DNA of 64,000 nt from Undaria pinnatifida (GCA_012845835.1 JABAKD010000023.1:21608203-21672202); one strand, 5' to 3'; positions 1-10,526 are shown, counted from the first letter of the stretch. Numbers and translations: made by a program. The notes: generated by a model from the sequence alone, not told the origin.

Positions 1-640
1 AACTCTTAATCACGTGCAATTTCAACAGCAGCAGCAGCGGCCGCAAGGGCAGCTCGAAAAAGCAAGCAATATCCTGTATAGTATGCAAAAAAACATTAGT
101 TTGACTTTGAGCTGGTAGGCATACAACAAAAATAAAGAAGGAAGAAACAACGAGACACAAAGGAAACTAAATAATATCGGTTACACACCGAGGCTCCGAC
201 CCGAAGGGAAGAAAACCAAAAACATGAAAGAAAAAACTGCTGGAAGAAAAACGAGGGCATCCACCTCAAGATTCGAACAGGCGCATCGCGGTCACAAAAC
301 ATCCGGGCTACCCGTCGACCTGCGGTACAGCAATGGCTTATTTGTTGGACAGGATTTTCGTGCTTTAGTGCGTACGATTACGACGCACTTGACGTTTCGG
401 AACAGGAGCTTGGCAAAAACCGTGATTTGGGAGGGGCCGTCACGACACGAAGTGAGAACCGCCGAGGTCGCCCCCAGAAGTCTAGACGGGTGAGCAAGGT
501 AAGGCACGTCCAGGAAATAGCGTGCCGAGAGGGGGACCTCAGCTCGAACTATTACGAAGACGGCTCGAAGCGTGGTCTTAAACGGACCCATTCGGTCGCT
601 CTTGTGCAACCTCCGTAAAATCCTCCATGTGTTTATGTCA
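1..640. other. No recognisable gene
   Basis: Three short overlapping open frames exist here (largest 105 codons, minus strand), in mutually conflicting directions and without recognisable domain, splice context or codon preference. I see no repeat shared with the rest of the window. Best treated as unannotated sequence. Confidence 0.4.
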
Positions 641-659
641 ACTTCAGCATCTTTTTAAA

Positions 660-1062
660 GTGCGGCGCAACTCAAAATATAAATCAGCGGCAACGTGTTC
701 AAGTTGTGGCGCAATTAGTACACGCCGGTGACTGCAGGAAGATGAAGTTGCCGCTTCATTCAGCACATATATCAACACGGCAGGGGTATGAAGTTAGCGC
801 ACAACTTAATACCTTTCTTGGAACGCCGGGATGCTGGATGATTTAATGTTTTTGAGAATAGCTACCAAACCGACACTCAGCGTGCTGAAGGTTAGTGTGA
901 ATACAATTCAACGAGAGGAAGTCGAAGTTGCGATGCTATCAAAAAGTTTTTAACGAAAATAAATTGAGATCGTCGCTCGATTAAAAAAAACTCTTGTTGG
1001 AACAACTTGCGACCCAACTAGTTGAAGTTGCGGCGCAATCAAAAGTACACGGTGTCACCTGC
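660..1062. repeat. Diverged tandem repeat with GTTGCGGCGCAA core
   Basis: The core GTTGCGGCGCAAT and variants recur around 661-675, 703-716, 749-756, 793-803, 925-935 and 1022-1037. The block near 703-740 (core, then spacer, GTACACG and CTGCAG) is echoed at 1022-1062, so the unit is probably about 300 bp and much decayed. Function is unknown. Confidence 0.45.
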
Positions 1063-1069
1063 AGCGATA

Positions 1070-1375
1070 GCGGGGTGCGACCTCGGCCCCCTCCAGAATG
1101 TCGGTAGACATTCATAAACTTCGACCCTGGCTTGGCTTGGGCTAGCCCGATCAGCTCGTGTAGAACGCAACTCTGCCGGCAAAAGAACGTGTGGAAGGGG
1201 ACGTCGACGCCGTATCAGAGCCGCGCTACGATCGAGGACGTGTTAGTAGGCGTTGTGTCAAGTTTTTGGCGTAAGCCCGACACCTCCTGAATGCCGGGGT
1301 AGACCTCAACAAGAGCCAAGCTCAGCTTCGCCCGGGCTAAACGCAACCGACAGAAATTTCGCCGAGGGGACAGCA
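1070..1375. repeat. Two diverged copies of a GC-rich direct repeat
   Basis: The sequence around 1075-1200 (GGTGCGACCTCGGCCC, AATGTCGGTAGACATTC, GGCTTGGGCTAGCCC, CGCAACTCTGCCGG) is echoed at 1250-1375 in the same order with many substitutions. A weaker third echo lies at 3840-3950 (GTAGACCTTCGCC, TTTGGGCTTACCCGAGTAGCTCG). No coding potential seen. Confidence 0.35.
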
Positions 1376-1511
1376 GGGTGTTTGCTACTTCTAAACTGTT
1401 ATAGATTAGAAAAAATAATAGTAAGAATGAGTTTGCAGCCGACGAACGTCATTTCCCAAAGCCGGCAAACCCACGAACAACTTACGTAAAAAAATCAAGA
1501 AGGGTATACAC

Positions 1512-1800
1512 ACGACACCAAGGACACGGCGGTAGGGGGGTCACGTATCGTTCCTCTTTTTTTTAACGGCAAAGGATCACTCGCGCGAGTGAGCTCCCTG
1601 TTCCTTTGTCGTCTCAATATTTCATGCCTTCGTTTTTAGCGGTTTGTGTGAAACCGCCATGGAATGGTCAGCTATGCCGCCCGAAACCGATGTTCTAAAT
1701 AATTTTTTCAGTGAGGAACAGAGTCTCTCGGGCGAGTGGCTCGAACCCGTTTGAGAAAAATGGGGAACCCTATCGTAGCCTTGGCCACGGTATTGTATAC
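1512..1800 (+). repeat. MITE-like family P, copy 1
   Basis: Reference copy of a family of about 250 bp. It opens with a diverged ACCAAGGCTACGGTAGGGGG end, carries the palindrome ACTCGCGCGAGTGA (about 1570-1583), then a GGAATGGT.AGCTA segment and a CAGTGAGG.ACAGAGT segment, and closes with CCCTATCGTAGCCTTGG, the inverse of the opening. Terminal inversion and dispersal in both orientations suggest a non-autonomous TIR element. No ORF. Confidence 0.6.
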
Positions 1801-1889
1801 CCTGATTTGGTTTCGGGTTGCGTTGGCCATGGACTGTGACTTTCGAAAGTTGACGAATACCACGATAGAGGTGCACCCATGACGGGTGC

Positions 1890-2145
1890 ATCGATACAGG
1901 TAGCACATTTTGCCTCGACTATTTCTGAATGACGGGGCAACTTGACCCAAAATCGTCGGATTTTTCGTTGTTGTTGCCAAAAGTATTGTGTCGTGTACCT
2001 AGGCCATTGGTCTGTATAATGCGATGCATCCGCAGTTTACTCAAAATAGTTATCGTGTGAAGTATAGAGCTCCTGAAGTGAGGGGCCTCAGAAAAATAAC
2101 TGTGCACCCATCGTTTTCTGAGGGTCGGATACTTGCTACGGTGGA
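1890..2145 (+). repeat. MITE-like family A, copy 1
   Basis: Begins with a variant of GTGCTACGATAGAGGTAGCAC (here ATCGATACAGGTAGCAC) and continues with the family core CTGAATGACGGGG, CTTGACCCAAAATCGTCGGA and GTGTACCTAGGCCATTGG. It then has TATAGAGCTCCTGAAGTGAGGGGCC and ends in TGTGCACCCATCG, near an inverse of the start. The terminal inverse complementarity is typical of a TIR element. Confidence 0.55.
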
Positions 2146-2204
2146 GCTGCACCCATCTTTTTTCTGGGACTCCTCACAAAAAGAGCTCTGTTGCTAACCC
2201 ACGA

Positions 2205-2455
2205 CCAATGCTACGGCAGTGGGGGGTAATGCTACGGCAGTGAGGGATGCCCCATTTTGTCTACCGGGTTTTCACCACTAGCACGAGTACCCCTCTACCT
2301 CACCGTCTAAACGAGTGCAAACGGTTGTTTGAGCGCAGCGTAGCTTACCATTCCGGTGCAGACTCAACTCGTTAACTTAAAACACCACGGAGCTGAACAC
2401 CGCAAAATGACAGGGGGGTTACCCGCGCGAGTGACTCCGAGCCACGGCGAATACA
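2205..2455 (-). repeat. MITE-like family P, copy 2 (inverted)
   Basis: Read on the minus strand it aligns with copy 1: CCGCGCGAGTGA palindrome remnant, CCCCCTGTCATTTTGCGG, GGAATGGTAAGCTACGCTGCGC, GGTGAGGTAGAGGGG and a GCTACGGCAGTG end. The left end is duplicated (GCTACGGCAGTG twice, near 2210-2240). Confidence 0.6.
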
Positions 2456-2504
2456 AATCCCAATAACCGTGAGCAAACGAGAAAAACGTCAACCACTAGA
2501 TAAA

Positions 2505-2655
2505 CACTCTCATGGCCTAGGTAGAATACATAAACATTTGAAAAAACAAAAATGCGAAAATATAATTAAATTCCCGACGATTTTGAGTTAAGGAGCCCTG
2601 ACATTCAGAAAGAAAAAACGATAAAAAGTTGTATACCTCTATTATAGAATGCACG
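2505..2655 (-). repeat. MITE-like family A, partial copy 2
   Basis: Contains CATGGCCTAGGTA, CCCGACGATTTTGAGTTAAGGAGCCC and TATACCTCTATTATAGAATGCACGCG, the family A core and end in inverted orientation. The other half is missing. Confidence 0.5.
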
Positions 2656-2949
2656 CGTCAATTTCAGTACTCTACTGTGTGCGTTCCTGTCCAAGTCGTA
2701 CCCAACTAGGGTTGGAATCTTTGCAAGCACGCTACCGATACGGTAGATCGGCCATTGAAGCAAATCGAGGGTTCACTCTTATAAAATTTTGCAACAAAGA
2801 CTACACAAGTCGGACAGATAATCGAATCCCACTGGATGATCTAGATATTTGGTGGAAGATTTGTATGGTCTAGCTCATGCCCTCTGGTAGAAGCCACATG
2901 ATCTACGCGATCTAACAACTGTGACACATGCCACGGAAATTAGAGGTGT

Positions 2950-3210
2950 GTGCACCATTATTTTTCTGAGGCTCCTAACCACTTGAGGACCTCTCTATTA
3001 CGAGTATTTGCCTTCTAGGTCATACACTTGATTTGAGACACAAACACAACGTGAAACCCGATGAACAAGCCCCATGGCCTAGGTATATATACCCAATAAA
3101 AAGTCTGAACAAAAGTGTGATGTTGGGGCGGTTAAGGGGTTAAGGATCCCTGCCATCCAGAAACTCTTTGTGCCTAAAACATATACGTCTATCGCAGCAT
3201 CCGCCTTGCA
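2950..3210 (-). repeat. MITE-like family A, copy 3
   Basis: Inverted family A copy: GAGGTGTGTGCACC at the left, CTTCTAGGTCATACAC and CATGGCCTAGGTATATA in the middle, then GGGTTAAGGATCCCTGCCATCCAG and an ATACGTCTATCGCAGCATCCGCC end. Diverged but collinear with copy 1. Confidence 0.5.
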
Positions 3211-3295
3211 TGTGGAGATCCTGCGCACTATCTCATAAAGGCAGAGGATGGTTGACCAAGGCTATGGTACGTTAGGTCATGTTTGAGGCTTTTTC

Positions 3296-3415
3296 TGTGG
3301 TTGCTCGGGTTTACTCGCGCGAGTGAGCCCCATGTTATTTTGCAGTATTCAGCGTTCGCGCGCTCCCGCGAGTAACTCCCCTGTTATTTTGCAGTCGTCA
3401 AGCTTTCCCACAGAA
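3296..3415 (+). repeat. Family P fragment with two palindrome boxes
   Basis: Shows TTACTCGCGCGAGTGAGCCCC followed about 50 bp later by GCGCTCCCGCGAGTAACTCCCC, each leading into a TGTTATTTTGCAG segment. This is a short direct duplication of the palindromic end of family P; the remainder is absent. Confidence 0.5.
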
Positions 3416-3554
3416 CATTCCATGACGACAAACACAGTATCTACTGTATACTCCGGAGTATAATCTAAAGGATCTGAATGATCTACATCGTGATATACCT
3501 GTCCGAGGGGTGTCAAACAGCACACACTAAATCCAAGGTATTTTTATTGTGCGA

Positions 3555-3790
3555 ATGTTTAAGTGCAGTTCTATACAGATTAAAAAAGCTGACCATTTAG
3601 GGACACCAACCGCCGAGGGCGCTTTATAGCGTGGGTAAGCAGTGTTCGACGCGAGTCGACGAGGGAAGAACGCGCGGAATTATTCTCACGAAAGTAAATG
3701 AGGGCGCATATCGCGATGAAGACGGGGGAGAAAAGCCTGCTTAGTGACCCCCGGCCTGAATTACAGCTGGGGAGGAAGACGGAGAACATA
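3555..3790 (-). repeat. Dispersed repeat D, copy 1 (inverted)
   Basis: Minus-strand copy of a repeat of about 220 bp shared with 8325-8545 and 11540-11790. Shared landmarks are a GAGAATAATTC box, CCTCGTTGACTCGCGTC (here CTCGTCGACTCGCGTCG), a CCCACGCT box and a CGGGGGTCAC box. Landmark order is conserved and spacing similar. Confidence 0.55.
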
Positions 3791-4114
3791 ACATTGCAAA
3801 GATGATAAACTCAATGAGCCATAAATATGTGTTCATCAACCCAAAGCCGAACTTGTAGACCTTCGCCTAGTTTGGGCTTACCCGAGTAGCTCGCGCGGCA
3901 CGTAGCTCTGATTTAGATATGAGAACATGTAGACTAGACCTCGATCGATACCGGGTCAACGTTGTGCTTTGTATATACGGACGTTTCACGGGTCGGATCA
4001 TTTCTCACGGGACGGGCCGGGACAGAGTGGCCCGACCCGACCTGAGAGCATTGAATACCTCTTGTCTCGACCCGTGAAATTTAGAAAGTTTTCTTTGATC
4101 CGCTCCTACTCGAC

Positions 4115-4355
4115 CCATTGACCCACGCTGCGGTAGGGGGGTACACCCTTTTTCACTACCGGGTTTGAACCACTCGCACGTGTGACTCTGCCCCGCTATA
4201 ACAAAAAGACCTTTGGCGATTAGTTTGGCGCAGCGTAGCTAATCACTATATCTAGTAAAGGTTCGTATCGCAAAAAGAAAATAGCTCAAAAATGAAGACC
4301 ACACGAAACAGGTCGGTCATTCGCGTGAGAGACACCGAGCCACTGCGAAAATAAT
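4115..4355 (-). repeat. MITE-like family P, copy 4 (inverted)
   Basis: Begins GCTGCGGTAGGGGGGTACACCC, continues TTTTTCACTACCGGGTTTGAACCACTCGCACG and GGCGCAGCGTAGCTAA, and ends with a decayed palindrome (CATTCGCGTGAGAGACACC). Collinear with the other P copies on the opposite strand. Confidence 0.6.
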
Positions 4356-4555
4356 ATCACCGTCTGCATTGTGACTCGCCCAGATTCGACCCACTTGAGT
4401 TATTAAAAACTCCTGACCTGACCCACGGGCCAGACCATAATCAGCGAAGAGGCCTGGTATATACGTCCTTCGGGTATATACTGTGGATATTTTTCAGATG
4501 TCCCAAGAAACCCTTTGGGAATTATATGTAGTATACATATATATTGCGTTCTAGG

Positions 4556-4790
4556 CGCGTGCTACGGTAGAGGTATATAGCACGTTTTTTCTTTTATTGA
4601 CGAGCCTCCTTAACCCAAAAGCATTCGGAATGCCAATCGTTTCTTTGGGTTAGACCTAGGACATGATATTGTTCATCGGCTTGGACTTTCCTTGTTGTTC
4701 AAATATTTTTCTAGGGAGAGATGTGGAGTTCTCTTCACAAGTTAGGAACCCCAGGAGGAAAAAGTGGTGAGCCTCTATCGTCGGACGGTG
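4556..4790 (+). repeat. MITE-like family A, copy 4
   Basis: Starts GTGCTACGGTAGAGGTATATAGCACG, a near-perfect terminal motif, followed by GACGAGCCTCCTTAACCCAAAAGC, ACCTAGGACATG and GGAGAGATGTGGAGTTCTC. It ends GAGCCTCTATCGTCGGACGG. This copy shows the family start most clearly. Confidence 0.55.
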
Positions 4791-5139
4791 TTATTGAGTG
4801 CCCTCCGTAGACGGATAGTCTATAGATTCGACGTGAAACCGTGTCATGAGTGGGGTGAAACCACATGACATTTGATGCCACGGTCACATCAAGCCCATCA
4901 TAGATGGGCGACAATGTAAGTGACGGCAAGAGATCAAGCAGGACACCCTTCATTGTCACCGCCCAACTCCGCTCTGTTTGTCGTTTACCGATATTTTAAC
5001 TTAGTGTAAAGCTTGCGTCTAGACAGCGATCCTTGGGAGAGATGATTAAAGATACCGGAACTATGAGGAGAGCGCTTCCCGGCACGGACAACCTTGCATC
5101 GCTTCGGGGATCACCACTTCACAACGCGTCGTCAGTTGG

Positions 5140-5620
5140 TACGATATAGGTATCACAATTTGGCCACTTCATTTTATTGAATGGCGAGGCTCCTCGGGGC
5201 CCTAATTTGTCGGAGCGTCATTCTTGTTGAGAAGGCTCATTCTACGACAAACCCCCCAGCTTTTATTTAACGAAGTGGCCAGCTTTGACACCAGCTACAG
5301 GTCGTATCTTCTGAAGTACGGTGCCCCTTGCCTGCCACCCCGACGTCATCGTGTGATGGCTCTTTTGCAATCAAAAAAATACTTGGAGATAGTTTTTTCA
5401 TAACATCCTTCCTCGTGTTGAGAAGCCGTGAAACGTTCGTCAACGCAAATCGCTGGTTTCGGGGTGGGGCTATGGTAGAATCAGTCTGCAATATGTACAT
5501 TTGTGTATCTAAACCACGGCATTGGCTATCGGGTAGCATTTTTTGTTTTCTCAGAATACACTTTTCGGCGAACTATGGAACTCCGTAAGTGAGGAGTCCC
5601 AGAAACAACGCGATTAGCCG
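5140..5620 (+). repeat. Family A copy 5, split by a family B insertion
   Basis: The left half (GGTACGATATAGGTATCACAATT, GAATGGCGAGGCTCC, ATTTGTCGGAGCG) and right half (GGCATTGGCTATCGGGTAGC, GGCGAACTATGGAACTCCGTAAGTGAGG) are family A. About 240 bp of family B lies between them (5245-5490), showing B inserted after A. Confidence 0.5.
5245..5490 (+). repeat. MITE-like family B, copy 1 (nested)
   Basis: Shares CCAGCT..GGCCGTATCTCCTGAAATACGGT, CACCCTGACGTCATCGT and TGAAACGTTCGT.AA...GCTGGTTT with copies at 7008 and 12845. Ends are roughly inverse (CATTCTACGACAAACCCCCC and GGGGTGGGGCTATGGTAGAATC), consistent with a TIR element. Confidence 0.55.
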
Positions 5621-5624
5621 TTAC

Positions 5625-5885
5625 TGACCAAGACGGTCACCTTTTGTTTCCCATTTTTCATAGGCTAGAGGTCCCTCGCGCGAGTGACCCCCCTGTCCCT
5701 TCGGAATCTTACGATTCCATGCCGTCTTTTAGCGGGTATGATACCGACACGGAATGTTAGCTGCGCTGCGCCAAATATATGGCGTAAAACGTTTTTTGGG
5801 TGAAGTATGGAGTCATTCCAGTGAGTACCCCAAACCTGGCAGTGAACCAGGAGGTACCCCCCCTACCGTAGTTTTGGTATGGCCG
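5625..5885 (+). repeat. MITE-like family P, copy 5
   Basis: Begins ACCAAGACGGTCACC, carries CCTCGCGCGAGTGACCCCCCTGTCCCTT, GGAATGTTAGCTGCGCTGCGCC and GGGTGAAGTATGGAGTCA, and ends CCCCCTACCGTAGTTTTGG. Full length with a good palindrome. Confidence 0.6.
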
Positions 5886-5889
5886 TGAC

Positions 5890-6820
5890 AAAAAGTCTCC
5901 AAGGCAACCGCGCCAAGCATCCGTACAACTCGCGGAATTCAAGGCAATCCCTACACACGTATAGTATCAAAAGTCTCTAGTGCCCATTAAAACGCGATGC
6001 AGGAGGTCCCGATGTATGTTGTATCGAGACTTCTACACTGCTCAATGCAAAGTCATTCAGTCTCCCACCTCGTAAGAGTTGTTGAGGTCGAGGTCGAAGG
6101 AGATAAGTGGAGGGGGGTAGCTCCGATCAAACAGGATGTTGGTGTCCTCCTGTAGGGTTGGAGGTAGGGGGAGGTGGCGCGCAGGGAGGGGTGGAGACGT
6201 TTGATGGTTGAAAGCATTCGTTAAACACCTCGCCACATCTCATGCTCATCGAAAGTTCGAACAATTATTATCGTACCACGGGCCCATCAAGCTGTCGCGC
6301 AGCGCGCAAGCAACAAACAGCGCGTGCACCTCCATATGATATCACATGAAACACTAGATTGGCTAGCCCAATTAAAGAGCATCCAATTTCAGAGCATTCG
6401 GGGATTGAGAGTGGTCAACTCGGCATATTCAACTCGGCATATCCTGCCCCACTTAAAACGCTATGTATTGCACACTACATGTACGAGAGCTTTTTAGTTT
6501 AAGAGGGCACGTTTTCGGCTTGTCACGCGGCGCTCTTAAATAGAGGTACCTACTCGCGATTACAGGTACGTAAACCTGGTGTAGCCCGCGACGAAGGCCG
6601 TAGGGGTGACGGGAGGATGGCGGTGCAGGCGGGTGAGGAGTGGAGACGCCTGCCAAGCCACACTTCGATTATTTTTGCTGTCAGATCGATTAGCTTTTAA
6701 ATAAAAACTCACCTTTGCGAGCTGCGTTACGTGGTGTGTACTGTATACCGTGGTGAGGATACAGGTCGGAAAGATAACATACAGTCTAGGGAGGTAAGTT
6801 AATTGTGTAAATTAACAAGT
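5890..6820. other. Unassigned interval with a local direct repeat
   Basis: No gene recognised. A purine-rich segment at 6150-6200 (GGAGGTGGCGCGCAGGGAGGGGTGGAGACG) is echoed at 6590-6655 (GGAGGATGGCGGTGCAGGCGGGTGAGGAGTGGAGACGCC), a diverged direct repeat. Short minus-strand frames here look fortuitous. Confidence 0.35.
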
Positions 6821-6908
6821 CAAGTGTGGCTTGGCAGAGTTCCACGATACAGACTTTTTGTTCGGATGAATATGCTTTCAGTATCACGTCTTGAAAGCTT
6901 AATCCGGT

Positions 6909-6944
6909 GGGCGGGGGGCGGGGGGGGGGGGGGGGGGGGGGGGA
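6909..6944 (+). repeat. Poly(G) tract
   Basis: A near-pure G run of about 35 bases broken by a single C, followed by ACGCC. Such a tract is mutation- and assembly-prone and its exact length should be distrusted. Confidence 0.8.
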
Positions 6945-7007
6945 CGCCTCCTACGAATAGAGATGGAACGTTTCCAGTAAAAAAATTATGGTGGAGAATC
7001 GTTTTAC

Positions 7008-7235
7008 GGTAGCCCCCCAAACTTGATTCAACGAAATCACCGGTTTCGATGCCAGCTCCCGGCCGTATCTCCCGAAATACGGTTGACTGCGTCGTTCGAC
7101 TGTATTTTGCAAAAACAAAATAATGAGTGTATTTTTTCATATATACCATCCTTCCTCGTGCCGAGCAGCCATGAAACGTTCGTTAAAGAGCATTGCTGCT
7201 TTTTTGGGTGCAGGGGGATATAGTAGATTCGGTCT
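7008..7235 (+). repeat. MITE-like family B, copy 2
   Basis: Shows the same landmarks as copy 1 in order: CCAGCTCCCGGCCGTATCTCCCGAAATACGGTT, TTTTGCAAAAACAAAA, CCATCCTTCCTCGTGCCGAGCAGCCATGAAACGTTCGTT. The flanking GAATCGTTTTACGGTAGCCCCCC and GGGGGATATAGTAGATTC are inverse. Confidence 0.55.
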
Positions 7236-7239
7236 AGAC

Positions 7240-7430
7240 CGGGATCCTTAACCCAAATGACATTTGTTTTTTCGCCATATTGATTTTGGTATACCTAGTC
7301 CTTGAATGTGTTCTTGGGTAGCACGTCCAGTTTCATCAAAAACTGTTTTGGTTAAGGATATGGAGCTTCTGAAGCCACCACCCGCGGAAGAAAAAACAAC
7401 AAAATGTGGTACACCTCTACCGTATCATGT
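7240..7430 (+). repeat. MITE-like family A, partial copy 6
   Basis: Contains GATCCTTAACCCAAATGACATT, TATACCTAGTCCTTGAATGTG, GGTTAAGGATATGGAGCTTCTGAAG and a GTACACCTCTACCGTATCATGTG end. Adjacent to family B copy 2, repeating the A/B association seen at 5.1-5.6 kb. Confidence 0.5.
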
Positions 7431-7639
7431 GTGGCGGGGGGAACGTGGGGGAGACTCCCGGTGGGGTCGGGTCGCCCCCGAGGGTTTTGCGGCACGGTGA
7501 ATAGGTTGCCGTTGGGGTGATTACATCGCCAACGAATACCCGAGCGGTCACGTCCTATCCGAATTGGATTGTGGGTTGCGGTGGAATCGCGTCAAGTGTG
7601 GATGGTAAGGTAGCAACGGACGGCAACCAAGGCTATGGT

Positions 7640-7825
7640 GGGCGGGGGGGGGTGTACCCAGTTTGTGCATGGCCGTAGTCGTATGACCATAGACCCTCGC
7701 GTCCTGACTATGCCGAGAGGGAGCACGTCGGATTTTCACCAACCAGGCAGACAATGTTTGCAACAAGCACCACGCGCCGTGAGGTGTTCGGCAAGTCGCA
7801 TGAAGGGTGAAACGGCATCCTTCCA
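7640..7825 (+). repeat. Dispersed repeat C, copy 1
   Basis: About 175 bp shared with 13065-13245. Common landmarks are GTTTGTGCATGGCCGTAGT, CATGACCATAGA.CCTCGC, TTTTCACCAACCAGGCAG, GGTGTTCGGCAA and CATGAAGGGTGAA..CATCCTTCCA. Non-coding. Confidence 0.6.
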
Positions 7826-8092
7826 AGGCTATGGTAGGGGGGGTACCACCGTTCTCATTACCGGGATATCACCAATCGCACGAATGGCGCTGTGCCTCGC
7901 GGGCAAAAATAATTAAGGTTGTGTTCACGGCTCGGCGTAGCGTATCATTCAAATTCGGACTCACGTTTCGAATCGCAACAGCACGAAATCCTAAGACGCA
8001 AACAAATCGCAGGGTAACTTGCCAGAGTGACACCGGGCCACTTAAAAACCAACCCCCAAGAGTAACCCCTCCCCTACCCTAGCATTGGTCCG
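7823..8092 (-). repeat. MITE-like family P, copy 6 (inverted)
   Basis: Begins CCAAGGCTATGGTAGGGGGGGTACC and ends CCCCTCCCCTACCCTAGCATTGGTC, clearly inverse ends. The inside carries ACCGGGATATCACCAATCGCACGA and CTCGGCGTAGCGTATCATTC. The palindrome box near 8020-8035 is decayed. Confidence 0.6.
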
Positions 8093-8324
8093 GTGAAGAG
8101 TTATGGGGCTGTGCGAATTGCGCCATGATGAGCGAGCTGTGCGAACGGCGGATTGACCGCGTCCAATGTCTACTTTCGGGGTGACCAGCTTACGTTTCGA
8201 ATTGCGGCGAGATCAGTACACGTGCTAAGGGTAACGTGCACCGTTGTTTTTGCTAAGGGTCTTAATTTTTGGCATTGTTTTCCCTCTGAGGGCGGTTTAT
8301 TGAGGAGCTCTCTTTTATTATATC

Positions 8325-8545
8325 CCACTTATTATCCTCGCACTACACTCTCCCTCCCTGTAGTAACTCAGACCCCGGGTCAAATAGCGGGCTCACTCCC
8401 CCCCCCTCCCCACTACGGTACGTTCCCTCATTTTTATCGCGAGAATAATTCAGAATTTTCTTCCCTCGTTGACTCGCGTCAAATTGTACCTACCCACGCT
8501 GCTAGGCGTTTTCAGCAGTTAATACTATATATTTCATTTTTGAAA
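8325..8545 (+). repeat. Dispersed repeat D, copy 2
   Basis: Plus-strand copy: CGCACTACACTCTCCCTCCCTGTAGTA, GACCCCGGGTC, CGAGAATAATTCAGAATTTTCTTCCCTCGTTGACTCGCGTC, CCCACGCTGCTAGGCG, then an AT-rich tail (ATATATTTCATTTTTGAAAA). Confidence 0.55.
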
Positions 8546-8649
8546 ATACAGTCAAAATCTGACCACGGTGAGAATCGAAACAATGATTAACGCTAGTAGT
8601 TCTCAAGTCTAACCACTAGACCACCGGGGCGACCGGCAATACACATCAC

Positions 8650-8885
8650 CCTAGCGCTACGATAGGGGGGATGTTAGTGCCCCCATTTTTACTACTGGAT
8701 TTGAGCCACTCGCAGGAGCGACTCAGTACCTCTGTGACTCAGTACCTCACTGACGAAAATGCTTTCGACGACTATCTTGGCCCAGTGTAGCCGACCATTC
8801 CATAGCGGATTCATATCGCAATATAAAAACAGCACGAAAGCTGAGGCCGCAAAGGAACCCTAACTACTGCAAACAAATACCTGAA
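8650..8885 (-). repeat. MITE-like family P, copy 7 (inverted)
   Basis: GCGCTACGATAGGGGGGATG, CCCATTTTTACTACTGGATTTGAGCCACTCGCAGG, TACCTCACTGACG and CCCAGTGTAGCCGACCATTCC follow the P layout. The palindromic end is missing. A short internal duplication (GTGACTCAGTACCTC) occurs. Confidence 0.55.
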
Positions 8886-9439
8886 AAGCGACCCTTTGAT
8901 CCTAAAACAACTTATTTCGACTATACAGAAAGTGCCACACGACGTCCAAAACCAACGGCCTACGTTAAAGAACAAATGTTGACATGGCAAAAAAGCAACG
9001 ATGAAATTCCGACGAAGATTGTCGTTCAGAAAAAACAAAAAAGGCGAAACAATTTTTACCCCCATCGCGCACAGTGCTAAATGCGGGGTGATCAGCGGTT
9101 ATAGGAAAGTAATTTACCATGGTTGATGGCTCTTTAGAGTTGTTTCGAGGCGGAGCTTCTCGGCGACTAGGAAACCATTTCGGGACTCGACCAAGGCTAC
9201 GGTTTGTTTTCAGTGGATCGGGGAGTTATCCCACGATAGGGGTGCAGCAGATTATTTTTTGTTTCTAACATGAGGAGCTCGATATCTCACCCGATGGCAT
9301 GTTTTCGAAGACATTCGTTTGCGCAATCCGACCAACGTTTCAAGGTGCTAGTCCTAAGCAAATTATACATACAAAAATATCATACTAACCAAACCTTCCA
9401 CACTCCCGAAGCTCAATCGGCCAGAAAAACGTTTGGCCC

Positions 9440-9680
9440 AAAACGTGCAACCCCTACCGTGGAATGACTCCGGGAGTCACTCGCGCGAGTGACTCCCTGT
9501 TCTCTTGTGGTTTTGAGCTTCCGTGGGGATATTCTACTGCTTGATATGAATCCGCAATGGGACATTTAGCCAGGCTGCGCGAAGCAAATCGGCTAAAACC
9601 GTTTACCCAGTGAGGTACAGAGTCACTTATGTTAGTGGTTCAGACTCAGTAAAGACAACGGTGTAGCCTTGGTCACTCAC
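9440..9680 (+). repeat. MITE-like family P, copy 8
   Basis: Palindrome CACTCGCGCGAGTGACTCCCTGTT at about 9479-9502, then GGACATTTAGCCAGGCTGCGCGAAGC, CCCAGTGAGGTACAGAGTCACT and an end in GTGTAGCCTTGGTCAC. Well preserved. Confidence 0.6.
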
Positions 9681-10135
9681 TCACCAAGAACGAGCATCCT
9701 CTGAGCGTGACATCGCACTCCGACTCGCCCAACAACGACCTGCAAGAGATGGTGAATGACACGAGCAATGATTCGCGGTCACGCTCCAAGCACCAGAAAC
9801 AATTTGAACAGGCAATGATAACCGCGCAAAACAGCAGCCTCTATAGTACTGCTCTGTTGCCACTAAAGGCATGCCAGCGCATCCTCCGGGCTCCTGCTGG
9901 TGTCACGGTGTTCATTTGGTGATACCCGAACCGAAAAATATAAAAACGATATAGACATCTCGAACCGCTATCAACTACATCTTGCGCAAATGATATCCCT
10001 CTGCGTGCCTCTCAGGTATCGACCGGAGTCCGTCTACCGAGCCAAGAGTGCGACAATGCTGGCGCCGGGCACCTGCCAAAATTCCGAGGTGGAAGTATGG
10101 AGGCGTATAGGGCTTGCATAATTGCGATGACACAG

Positions 10136-10392
10136 ACCGAGGCTACTCTAGGGGGTTCACGTTTTTTCCCTCTTCTCGCAATGGCTAGGGGTCACGCCCC
10201 CCTGTTCCGCCGCCATCTCAACATTATGTGCCGTCGTTTCTATCGGTCCTAAAACGTCATGTAAAGGTCAGGTGTGCTGCCCCAAACGTATTTCCTGAAT
10301 GATTTGTTTCAGTGGGGTAGAGAGTCCCCCGCTGGAGTAGCTCAAACCCGGTCGCGAAAAACGGGGTAAGACCCCGCCCTATCGTTGCGTCA
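10136..10392 (+). repeat. MITE-like family P, copy 9
   Basis: Opens GACCGAGGCTACTCTAGGGGG, with a decayed palindrome (GGGGTCACGCCCCCCTGTTCC), GGTGTGCTGCCCCAAACG, CAGTGGGGTAGAGAGTCCCC and GCTCAAACCCGGTCGCGAAAAACGGGG. Closes with CCGCCCTATCGTTGCGTC. Confidence 0.55.
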
Positions 10393-10526
10393 GTCCACAG
10401 CAGGTTGCTGTCCTTGGGTCCTTAAAAGGCTTATACATGTCACTCCGGAAATCGTTAAGCTCGCCTTGTTTGATCGGCCTACCTCGGACAGAAGACCAAG
10501 GCTACGGTGCGCGCACCATCATGTGT

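Noticed and set aside
6820-7149. Minus-strand 109-codon ORF containing a poly-Pro run
   Set aside because: The poly-Pro comes from the G homopolymer, and the rest is family B repeat sequence.
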